Below are positions 52,151 through 60,321 of a stretch of 64,000 bases of DNA, piece after piece. Location of the stretch: positions 1 through 64,000 of the forward strand of contig JACVCL010000004.1 in NCBI GenBank assembly GCA_016742075.1, in the 5' to 3' direction. The stretch comes from Phycisphaerales bacterium (lineage in GTDB: Bacteria; Planctomycetota; Phycisphaerae; Phycisphaerales; UBA1924). The translations under genes and the position numbers were made by a program. How positions within the stretch are numbered: position 1 is the stretch's first letter; every line of letters begins with the position of its first letter. Below the pieces are notes generated by a model, which was not told the origin of the DNA, searched no databases, and saw only the letters and a program-made list of their open reading frames with translations.

Positions 52151-53484
52151 CGACGCTCGCCCAGCAGTTCTGGACCATGGACGTGCCGGCCGGACTCACG
52201 GCGGTTTTCGCCGCGCTCGCCTGCGGGGTGCTCGGCTCTTTTCTCGTGCTCCGCAAGCAGGCGCTCATGGGCGATGCGATCAGCCACGCCGTGCTGCCGG
52301 GGATTGTGATCGCGTTCCTGCTGACCGGCTCCCGGGCCACGCTGCCGGTGCTGGTCGGCGCGGCCGTCGCGGGGGTTCTCACGGTCGTGCTCGTCGAGGC
52401 CCTCTGCCGGCTCGCGCGCGTCGAGGCCCAGGCGTCGATGGGCGTGGTGTTCTCGTTGCTCTTTGCGCTCGGCGTGATCCTCGTGCGGCGGACCGCCGAC
52501 CGTGTCGACCTCGATCCCGACTGCGTGCTCTACGGCCAGCTCGAGACGATCTTCTGGGAGCGCCTGACCGGACCCGTCGCCCTGCTCGATCCGACCGTTT
52601 GGGCCGATGCGCCCCACCAGCTCGCCAGCACGGGCGCCATCGCGCTGCTCAGTGTCGCGGCCGTGACGATCCTGTTCAAGGAGCTTCGCATCGCCGCGTT
52701 CGACCCCGGGCTGGCCACGGCCCAGGGTTTCCGAGCCGGCGTCCTGCACTACGTGCTCATGGTGCTGGTCGCGTGCGCGGTCGTCGCGAGCTTTGAAGCC
52801 GTGGGCTCCATCCTTGTCGTGGCGATGCTGGTGTGCCCCGCGGCCTCAGCCCGCCTGCTCACCGACCGGCTTTCGTCTCACGTGTGGCTCAGCGCGCTGA
52901 TCTCCGCCGCCAGCGCGGCCGCGGGATACGTGATCGCCGGCTTCGGGCCCGCCGCGGTGGCCCGCCTCACCGGATGGGACATCGCCGGCGAAGCCCTCTC
53001 GGCGTCGGGCATGATCGCGGCCACTTCGGGGCTGGTGCTCGCGGCCGCGATCTTCCTGGCGCCGTCGCACGGCGTGGTGGCCAGGGCCATCCGACGCCGG
53101 CGCCTGCGGGCCCGCATCGACCGGGAAGATCTTCTCGCCAGCCTCTTCCGCGACGAGGAACAGCACCGGCCCTCGGATGCCGCGGTGTTCCGCGCGGCGA
53201 CAGTCCGGGCTGCACGCCGTCTGGGCCAGGTCGACTTCGAACCCGGCGGAACGCGCATCCGGCTCACCGAGTCTGGCCGCACAGAGGCACGGCGGCTCAT
53301 CCGCGCCCACCGTCTCTGGGAGGGCTACCTGGTTGATGAGCTGGGGGCCCGGCCCGACCAGGTCCACCGCACCGCCACGGAGCTCGAGCACGTCACCGAC
53401 GCCGCGATGGACCGTGAGCTGGCGCCCCCCGGCGCCGAACGGCGCGACCAGAGCGGCAAGCCGGTCCCACCCCGCGACTCCTGA
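52147..53484 (+). CDS. Metal ABC transporter permease fused to C-terminal DtxR-like domain (second copy)
   Basis: ATGA overlap; [33 protein letters not shown]-terminal [46 protein letters not shown]. Confidence 0.9.
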   Translation: MTTLAQQFWTMDVPAGLTAVFAALACGVLGSFLVLRKQALMGDAISHAVLPGIVIAFLLTGSRATLPVLVGAAVAGVLTVVLVEALCRLARVEAQASMGVVFSLLFALGVILVRRTADRVDLDPDCVLYGQLETIFWERLTGPVALLDPTVWADAPHQLASTGAIALLSVAAVTILFKELRIAAFDPGLATAQGFRAGVLHYVLMVLVACAVVASFEAVGSILVVAMLVCPAASARLLTDRLSSHVWLSALISAASAAAGYVIAGFGPAAVARLTGWDIAGEALSASGMIAATSGLVLAAAIFLAPSHGVVARAIRRRRLRARIDREDLLASLFRDEEQHRPSDAAVFRAATVRAARRLGQVDFEPGGTRIRLTESGRTEARRLIRAHRLWEGYLVDELGARPDQVHRTATELEHVTDAAMDRELAPPGAERRDQSGKPVPPRDS

Positions 53485-53514
53485 CGGCGGCACGCCCGCC
53501 GGACACTCCGCAAG

Positions 53515-53588
53515 TGGCTCCGCCGGGATTCGAACCCGGGACCAAGGGATTATGAGTCCCACGCTCTGGACCGCTGAGCTACGGAGCC
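53515..53588 (-). tRNA. tRNA-Met (CAT), elongator-type
   Basis: Reverse complement folds GGCTCCG..CGGAGCC acceptor, GCTC/GAGC D arm, loop CTCATAA, TTCGAAT T loop; no encoded CCA. Confidence 0.93.
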
Positions 53589-53652
53589 GCGTTCGGAGCA
53601 TATCGCCCGGCGGGCGGCGCTGGCCCCAGCCGCTGGTGGATACGCTGCGCCC

Positions 53653-54039
53653 ATGAGACCGGTCACCACACCCGCCGCCCCGACCCCCGCCGGCCACTAC
53701 GCGCAGGCGATCGAACACGCCGGGCTGGTGTACGTCGCGGGGCAGCTGCCGATAGGGCCCGACGGGACGAAGGTGACCGGCCCGATCGAGGAGCAGACCC
53801 GCGCAGCCCTCGACAATCTCCGCGCCATCCTCGAGGCCGCGGGTAGCGGTCTCGAACGTGTGCTGCGCGTGACGGTGTACATCGCCGATATCGGGCTGTG
53901 GTCGAGGGTGAATGCCGTGTACAGCGAGTACTTCGGCGCCCACCGTCCCGCCCGGACGGTGATCCCAACGCCGCCTCTTCACTACGGCCTGCTCATCGAG
54001 ATCGACGCCATCGCCGCCTTGCGCGAGCAGCGTCCGTGA
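53653..54039 (+). CDS. RidA (YjgF/YER057c/UK114) family protein
   Basis: GLVYVAGQLPIGPDG, EQTRAALDNLRAILEAAGSGLERVLRVTVYIADI, ARTVIPTPPLHYGLLIEIDAIA. Confidence 0.92.
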   Translation: MRPVTTPAAPTPAGHYAQAIEHAGLVYVAGQLPIGPDGTKVTGPIEEQTRAALDNLRAILEAAGSGLERVLRVTVYIADIGLWSRVNAVYSEYFGAHRPARTVIPTPPLHYGLLIEIDAIAALREQRP

Positions 54040-55199
54040 GCGGGCAACAGTCGGGACCGCGCCCCCACCCCGAAGCCCGGGCCAGTGCAGGCTCGCTCGT
54101 CTGCCGCGCAACCGGCGAGAGATTCCCGCTCGATGCGCCGATCTGGCGGTCTCCGGCCGGCGGGCTGCTTGACATCGACTGGCCGGGCCGTCTGGATCCC
54201 GCGAACCTTGACCCGGCCGATCGCTCGCTGTGGCGGTACGCACCGGCCATCGCCCTGGCACCGGGGGCCGACCGGATCACGCTCGGCGAGGGCCTGACAC
54301 CGATGGTGCCCGCCCGCCTGCGGGGCATCGACGTGCTCGTGAAGCAGGAGGGCCTGTTCCCCACCGGGTCGTACAAGGATCGTGGCGCGACTGTGCTGAT
54401 GACCCAGGCGGCGCGGCTCGGCGTTCGCCGCGTCGTGGAGGATTCATCGGGCAACGCCGGCACTTCGATCGCGACCTACGCCGCCCGGGCGGGCATCTCG
54501 GCGGACGTCTTCGTCCCCGCCACCACAAGCCCGGGCAAGCTCGTGCAGATCCGCTCCGCAGGCGCCAGGCTGCACCGAGTGCCGGGAGACCGCCAGGCCA
54601 CCAGCGACGCCGTTTGGGAGGCGGCCCAAAGCTGCTATTACGCCAGCCACTCCTGGAACCCGTTTTTCTTTGAGGGAACCAAGACCTTCGCCTTCGAGGT
54701 CTGCGAGCAGCTTGGTTGGCGGGCGCCCGCAAGCGTGATGATTCCCACCGGCAACGGCACGCTGCTCATCGGCGCGTGGCTGGGGTTCTCGGCCCTCGCC
54801 CGATGGGGGCTCATCGACAGAGTCCCACGCCTGATCGCGGTTCAGGCCGAACGGTGCGCCCCCCTGCTGCGGGCGTGGCGTCTCGGCCTGCATGAGCCTG
54901 CGGACATTGTTCCCGAGCCCACTCTTGGCGAGGGTATCGCGATCGCCCGACCCGTCCGAGGAAGCCAGTGCCTTCAGGCCGTGCGCCAGACCGGCGGCGA
55001 GGTGCTCGGGGTCAGTGAGGAAGAGATCGTCTCCGGCCTGCGCGAGACGATGGCAGCGGGCTTTTTCTGCGAACCGACCTGCGCCGCGGCTGTTGCCGCG
55101 CTGCCGAAACTGAGCTTGGCCGATGACGGCCCGATCGTGGTGCCCCTGACCGGCCACGGCCTGAAGGCCGCGGACACCATCGGCAAACTCCTCGGCTAG
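54036..55199 (+). CDS. thrC: Threonine synthase-like PLP enzyme
   Basis: GTG start overlapping ridA stop; LFPTGSYKDRGATVLMTQAARLG, EDSSGNAGTSIATYAARAGI. Confidence 0.85.
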   Translation: MSGQQSGPRPHPEARASAGSLVCRATGERFPLDAPIWRSPAGGLLDIDWPGRLDPANLDPADRSLWRYAPAIALAPGADRITLGEGLTPMVPARLRGIDVLVKQEGLFPTGSYKDRGATVLMTQAARLGVRRVVEDSSGNAGTSIATYAARAGISADVFVPATTSPGKLVQIRSAGARLHRVPGDRQATSDAVWEAAQSCYYASHSWNPFFFEGTKTFAFEVCEQLGWRAPASVMIPTGNGTLLIGAWLGFSALARWGLIDRVPRLIAVQAERCAPLLRAWRLGLHEPADIVPEPTLGEGIAIARPVRGSQCLQAVRQTGGEVLGVSEEEIVSGLRETMAAGFFCEPTCAAAVAALPKLSLADDGPIVVPLTGHGLKAADTIGKLLG

Positions 55200-55227
55200 A
55201 CCGCCGGCCGCGATCGAACGCCGCCGA

Positions 55228-56394
55228 TCACTCGCCCGCTGGAGCCGCTCGGAGTCGGCCCAGGATCTGCGCCGCTGTGGTCCGCACGAGCGCCGACTCG
55301 CGGTCCTCTGCGGCGAGGGCCTCGAGGAACCCGCGGAACTCCCGGGCCTCGGATGACGATCCGGCACCCGATCGCTTCCGATCGTCCCAAATGTTGGCCG
55401 CGGCGATGAGGGCGTTCCGCTTCAGCATGTCGAGCCGTGCCCGCTTGATGGCCGATCCGCTCAGCGCCCGGCGTCGATCCTCCTCAGTCCAGCGAAGCAC
55501 CTCGAGCAGGCTGAATCCGGGCTCACGGTCAGGGCGGGCGGCATAACGGGGGTTCGCCGCCGGGGCCGACTGACCCCAGCCTTCCGGGCGGGGCGAGTTG
55601 TGCGGACAGACCTCCTGGCACACGTCGCATCCGAACAGCCAGTCACCCATCGACCGGTGCAGGCCCGGATCGATCGGTGACCGGTGCTCAATGGTGAGAT
55701 AGCTCACGCATCGCGATGCATCCACGGCATACGGCTCGATCGCGCCGGTGGGGCACGCGTCGATGCACCGCGTGCACGAGCCGCAATGGTCCGGCACCGG
55801 CAAAGACTCCGAGCCAGACGGCAGATGCAGGGTCGTCGCCACCCCCCCCAGCAGCGTGTAGGACCCCAGCCGCGGGTGGATGAGCAGCGTGTGCTTCCCG
55901 ATCCATCCGAGCCCGGCCCTCGAGGCATGCTCGCGTTCGAGCACCGGGGCCGTGTCCGAGAAGGCCCGGAACTGATGCTCCGGATGCCGGAGTCGAAGCG
56001 CATCCCCCAACTCGTGCAGCCGATGCTTGATGACCCGGTGGTAGTCGTCACCCCGGGCGTACCGGGCCACTTTCCCCACCCCCCACCCCGCCGCGGCCTC
56101 GCCGCGTCCGGCCCGGTCCCCCCACTCGGACCCCGCTCCTCCCCCTCTTTCGGGCCGCTCGTAGTACAGATCCGCCACGAGAATCAGCGACCGGCAGCCC
56201 GGGAGGAATCGCCCCGGATCACACCTCACCGCGGCGTGCTCAGCCAGCCAACCCATCTCGCCGTGCTTACCAGCACTGAGCCACTCCAGCAGCTCAGGTT
56301 GTCGTTCGGAGGGCGCCGCCTCGACCACCCCGGCCAGAGCAAACCCCAAGCGCTCGGTGCAGAGAGCAACGACCTCTCGCGCGACGGCCGACAT
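55228..56394 (-). CDS. queG: Epoxyqueuosine reductase QueG
   Basis: Two ferredoxin motifs CGSCTRCIDACPTGAI and CDVCQEVCPHN; HASRAGLGWIGKHTLLIHPRLGSY. Confidence 0.93.
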   Translation of the reverse strand: MSAVAREVVALCTERLGFALAGVVEAAPSERQPELLEWLSAGKHGEMGWLAEHAAVRCDPGRFLPGCRSLILVADLYYERPERGGGAGSEWGDRAGRGEAAAGWGVGKVARYARGDDYHRVIKHRLHELGDALRLRHPEHQFRAFSDTAPVLEREHASRAGLGWIGKHTLLIHPRLGSYTLLGGVATTLHLPSGSESLPVPDHCGSCTRCIDACPTGAIEPYAVDASRCVSYLTIEHRSPIDPGLHRSMGDWLFGCDVCQEVCPHNSPRPEGWGQSAPAANPRYAARPDREPGFSLLEVLRWTEEDRRRALSGSAIKRARLDMLKRNALIAAANIWDDRKRSGAGSSSEAREFRGFLEALAAEDRESALVRTTAAQILGRLRAAPAGE

Positions 56395-56617
56395 GCCGCG
56401 ACAATACCCTAGCGGCAAGCCCGACCTCCGGCACAAAGAGAGCTTTTGGCGTTGACTAGGGCGACCGCGCCCACCGACGACCGATCTCAACGGGCTCGGC
56501 GCCTGATCTCAACTGCAGTCCGCTCGAACGGCGCCAAGCCCGACAATCCCACCTGCCACACGGGCCAGAACCTCGCCTCAAGGCGAACCTCGAAGAGATG
56601 TTAAGACCCCCCACTAA

Positions 56618-56690
56618 TGGGCAGAGCCGGACTTGAACCGGCGACACCCGCATTTTCAGTGCGGTGCTCTACCAACTGAGCTACCTGCCC
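56618..56690 (-). tRNA. tRNA-Phe (GAA)
   Basis: Reverse complement GGGCAGGTAGCTCAGTTGGTAGAGCACCGCACTGAAAATGCGGGTGTCGCCGGTTCAAGTCCGGCTCTGCCCA folds as a cloverleaf with GAA anticodon. Confidence 0.96.
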
Positions 56691-56834
56691 GGGCTTTGGG
56701 CGAGAGCGTAGCACCGCCGAACCGATCAGGCAAGGGTTGGGCGGCTTGGGCGGGGGAGGGACCCGACCTATCGGTCCTCGGCACTCAAGGGCAGTTGACG
56801 CAACAATCAGGGGAATGCGTCGTTCTGCCGTTGC

Positions 56835-57467
56835 ATGTGGGCCATGAGCGACCCCACCTGTCCCGAACCCGATCTCCCCCGGCTGCTGGCGTCCGCCGCG
56901 GGTGGCGATGAGCAGGCGTGGCGAGTTCTGCTCGGGTTGTATTCCCGCCGCGTGTACGCGATGGCCAAGTCGCGTTGCCGCAAGGATGACGTCGCTGAGG
57001 AGATCACGCAGTCCGTGTTCTGCACCGTCGCGGCCAAGCTGAAGTCCGGGGACTACACCGAACAGGGGCGGTTCGAATCGTGGCTGTTCCGCGTCACGAT
57101 GAACCGGGTGCGAGACGAAGCCCGCCGGTTGCGGCGCCACGCCGAGCCCACCGACCCGTCGAACTTTGACGGCTGGGTTCAGTCACCCGCGGAGGATGCC
57201 GCCGAGCCCCATGACCGTGGCACGCTCGACGGGCTGCGACGCGCCATGCAGGGGCTGAACGATGCGGATCGCGAGGTCGTCGAACTCCGGCACCACGGCG
57301 GGCTGAGCTTCAAGTCGATCGCGGAGCTCATCGGCGAGCCGCTGGGAACCGTCTTGGCGCGGCACCATCGGGCGCTCCGGAAACTCAAGGAAGAGATGGA
57401 ACGTGGGGACGGGGCCGAGGGCCGGGGTACAGATTCGACGGGAGAGATTCGGAGGACCGTGAGATGA
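56835..57467 (+). CDS. ECF-type RNA polymerase sigma factor
   Basis: DDVAEEITQSVFCTVAAKL, RFESWLFRVTMNRVRDEARR, LNDADREVVELRHHGGLSFKSIAELIGEPLGTVLARHHRALRKL. Confidence 0.92.
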   Translation: MWAMSDPTCPEPDLPRLLASAAGGDEQAWRVLLGLYSRRVYAMAKSRCRKDDVAEEITQSVFCTVAAKLKSGDYTEQGRFESWLFRVTMNRVRDEARRLRRHAEPTDPSNFDGWVQSPAEDAAEPHDRGTLDGLRRAMQGLNDADREVVELRHHGGLSFKSIAELIGEPLGTVLARHHRALRKLKEEMERGDGAEGRGTDSTGEIRRTVR

Positions 57468-58003
57468 ACGTCAACCAGCACATGATCCATGACGGCGATC
57501 GAACGCCGAACGAGCTTCTGGGGATCGCCTCGGCGCTCGATCGGCTGGCCGCCAGCGACCGCGCCTCGGCCCGGGCCGGGCTCGAGGATCGCCTGCTCAT
57601 CATGACGCGGCGTGAGCTCTCGACCCGCCGCGATCCCGAGTCGGCCCTCTCGGACCGGGCGTTGGTTGCCGGGAGCATCACTCCGACCAGCGCTTCACGG
57701 GCGCCCGCGGCGCGGATGGCCGCATCGGTGGCCGTGCTGATCGGCGGCGGGCTGCTGGCCGCTCTCGCGGCGACGTGGTCCGGGGGTTTCCCGGGTTCCG
57801 GCTCCTCGTCGGTGACGCCGGTCGCGGCCAGGGACCTCGGTGAGAAGCTCGACGAGAAGTTCAGCTCGGTCGTCGAGTCGGTCGTCACGTCCGATCCGAC
57901 CGCCGTGGAACTGCGAACCCGCCTGGCATCGGCCGAGACGGCCGTGTCGGATCTCTGGGGCGGGGTCGATTGGAACGGGGGGAGTGAGGAGCGGGGCTGG
58001 TGA
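57464..58003 (+). CDS. Putative anti-sigma factor / single-pass membrane protein
   Basis: ATGA overlap with the sigma gene; single TM (MAASVAVLIGGGLLAALAATWSGG). Confidence 0.65.
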   Translation: MNVNQHMIHDGDRTPNELLGIASALDRLAASDRASARAGLEDRLLIMTRRELSTRRDPESALSDRALVAGSITPTSASRAPAARMAASVAVLIGGGLLAALAATWSGGFPGSGSSSVTPVAARDLGEKLDEKFSSVVESVVTSDPTAVELRTRLASAETAVSDLWGGVDWNGGSEERGW

Positions 58004-58956
58004 CCACATCGCGCATGACCACGTGGGTCGTTTCGGCGGCGGCGCTGCTCGGTGCCTGCGGGGCTCTCTCCGCGGCCGACCAGCCGCCCCCCCCACCGCC
58101 GGCCGAGCGGCCTGCGGGCGACGAGCCCTCGCGAGCCCGTCCGCCTGTCAGCCAGCCCGCCGAGCAGGAACGCAGTCGGATCCGCGAGCGCATCCAGCGG
58201 ATGCGTGAGCGACTCGCGGGCGAGCAACGGCGCCTGGAAGAGGCCGAGCGGCTGTTGGATCAGGGGAAACCCCTGGAGGAGCTGCGCCCGCTCCTGCCCA
58301 GGCCGGGCCAAGGGCCCGGGTCGATGGGCCCCCGCGACGGCATGGGCCCCGGCCAGCCGCCACCGCCTCCCGACGATCGGCCGCCGGCCATCGAAGGTGT
58401 GAGACTGGATCGGCTTCTGGACTACATCGGCGAGCGGAACCCGGAACTGGCCAAGCGGCTGCGTCAGTTCCGCGAGCGCGACCCGGAGGCTTTCCGCGCC
58501 ATGATGGAGCAGCGCGCGCGGGCGTGGCGCGACATCGTCGATCGGCGCTTCTCCGACCCGGAAGCCAACGAGCTGGCCGTGAAAATGCTCGACCTGGAGC
58601 TGCGTGCCGGCGATTCGGCCCGCCTGGCGGCGGAGGCTCAGGGACCGGAACGCGATCGCTCGGTCGGCGAACTGAAGGATCTGGTGGCGCAACAGTTCGA
58701 CGTCCGGCTTCGGATCTCCGAGCTGGAGGCCAAACAGCTCAGCGAGGGTGTCAAGCGTCTGGAGGAGAACATCGCCAAGCGTCGGGCCGAGCGAGAGCAG
58801 GCGATCAGCCGCCGAGTCGACGAGATGCTCTCGAACCGTGGGCGGCCCGAGCGGCGCCCGCCGCCGCCGGATGGCCCCGGCGCGGGTCCGGACGACCGGC
58901 CTGGCGGCGGTCCACGCCCGGGCGGCCGGCGCCCGCCCTCGCCCGATCGTCCCTAG
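58000..58956 (+). CDS. Putative periplasmic helical, proline-flanked protein (Spy/CpxP/CnrX-like)
   Basis: GTG start overlapping upstream gene; signal peptide WVVSAAALLGACGALSAA; charged helical core flanked by Pro-rich segments. Confidence 0.6.
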   Translation: MTTSRMTTWVVSAAALLGACGALSAADQPPPPPPAERPAGDEPSRARPPVSQPAEQERSRIRERIQRMRERLAGEQRRLEEAERLLDQGKPLEELRPLLPRPGQGPGSMGPRDGMGPGQPPPPPDDRPPAIEGVRLDRLLDYIGERNPELAKRLRQFRERDPEAFRAMMEQRARAWRDIVDRRFSDPEANELAVKMLDLELRAGDSARLAAEAQGPERDRSVGELKDLVAQQFDVRLRISELEAKQLSEGVKRLEENIAKRRAEREQAISRRVDEMLSNRGRPERRPPPPDGPGAGPDDRPGGGPRPGGRRPPSPDRP

Positions 58957-59004
58957 CGATCGGCCCCCGCGGTTCGCCCGCGCCCGCCGGGTATCGTTGC
59001 GGCC

Positions 59005-60192
59005 ATGGCCGACGGCACGATTTCCGCGATGGATCCCCGCGCCCGCGCGGACTTTCGGCGCGATAACCCGCTGACCCGTTCGGCGGCCGGCGTGATCGGC
59101 CTCGCGGTGCTGGGCGTGCTGGTGCTTGTGTGCGTCGGCTCTCTGCCGTGGACGCTCGGCTGGATTGGCGGCAGGGCGGGTGAGTCTGTCCCCTACGACC
59201 GGCAGAATCTCTCGGCGTATCTCCTGCCTCCGTCGTGGGCGGGCGAGGCGGCCGACGAGGTGCAGCGGGCCGAGGCCGTGGGCCGTCCGACGGTGCTGAT
59301 GGGCACGGACAAGCTCGGCCGCGACGTGTTCGTGCGGGTGCTCGCGGGCGGCGGGGTCTCGATCGGCATCGGGCTGGCGGCCGCGGCGATCAGCGTCCTC
59401 ATCGGCACGGTCTATGGGGCCCTGGCGGCGTACTTGGGGGGTCGAGTCGACTCGGTGATGATGCGGATCGTCGACGTTCTGTACGGGCTGCCCTACATCC
59501 TGCTGGTGGTGCTTCTGGCGGTCGCCGGCGACGCGGTGCTCGATTCGTGGGTGTCCAACCAATCGGCGCGGGAGGCCTTTTTGAACGTAGGGGCCCGGGC
59601 GGCGCTCATCGCCGAGGGCAAGGCCGCGGGGGCCTCGGAGATCCGGACCTTCCTCGCGTCAGACGCACCGGCGTCGGTTCGGCTGCGCGGCGAGGCCGAC
59701 GAGCGGCCGGAACTGCGGCCGCGGGAGATCGGCGAAGGGCAACGCCGGTTCTTCGACGTGCTGATCCTCCTCACCGCGATCGGCGGGGTGTCGTGGCTGA
59801 CCATGGCGCGCGTGATCCGAGGGCAGGTGCTCTCGTTGAAGGCCCAACCGTTCATCGAAGCGGCCCGGGCGATGGGGGTTCCCTTCCACCGGCAGTTCCT
59901 CCGGCACCTCCTGCCGAACCTCCTGGGGCCCATCATCGTGTACGCCACGCTCACGGTGCCCCAGGCCATCCTCCAGGAGGCGTTCCTGAGCTTTTTGGGC
60001 ATCGGCGTCAAACCTCCACTGCCGTCGTGGGGGAATCTGGCCGCCGAGGGGCTGGGCGAGATCAACCCGGTGCGGGTGCGGTGGTGGCTGATCCTCTTCC
60101 CATGCCTGATGCTGGCCACAACCCTGCTGGCGCTGAACTTTGTCGGCGAGGGGCTCCGGGAAGCCTTCGACCCCAAGCGTTCCAGAAGATGA
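59005..60192 (+). CDS. Oligopeptide/dipeptide ABC transporter permease (OppC/DppC family) with insertion
   Basis: LMGTDKLGRDVFVRVLAGG, MARVIRGQVLSLKAQPFIEAARAMG EAA loop. Confidence 0.92.
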   Translation: MADGTISAMDPRARADFRRDNPLTRSAAGVIGLAVLGVLVLVCVGSLPWTLGWIGGRAGESVPYDRQNLSAYLLPPSWAGEAADEVQRAEAVGRPTVLMGTDKLGRDVFVRVLAGGGVSIGIGLAAAAISVLIGTVYGALAAYLGGRVDSVMMRIVDVLYGLPYILLVVLLAVAGDAVLDSWVSNQSAREAFLNVGARAALIAEGKAAGASEIRTFLASDAPASVRLRGEADERPELRPREIGEGQRRFFDVLILLTAIGGVSWLTMARVIRGQVLSLKAQPFIEAARAMGVPFHRQFLRHLLPNLLGPIIVYATLTVPQAILQEAFLSFLGIGVKPPLPSWGNLAAEGLGEINPVRVRWWLILFPCLMLATTLLALNFVGEGLREAFDPKRSRR

Positions 60193-60321
60193 ACCGGGCA
60201 TCGGCGGCCCCGGTCGACCGTCGGACCGAGGGGCGGTCGCGCCGACCACGATCGACTAGGATGCCCGTCTCTGTCGCGGGGTGGGGGACGGCCGGGGGCG
60301 ACGCCGGCGGGAGCTTTCGGC

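Noticed and set aside
57385-59562. 725-aa minus-strand ORF opposite the sigma operon
   Set aside because: Shadow ORF crossing several plus-strand genes
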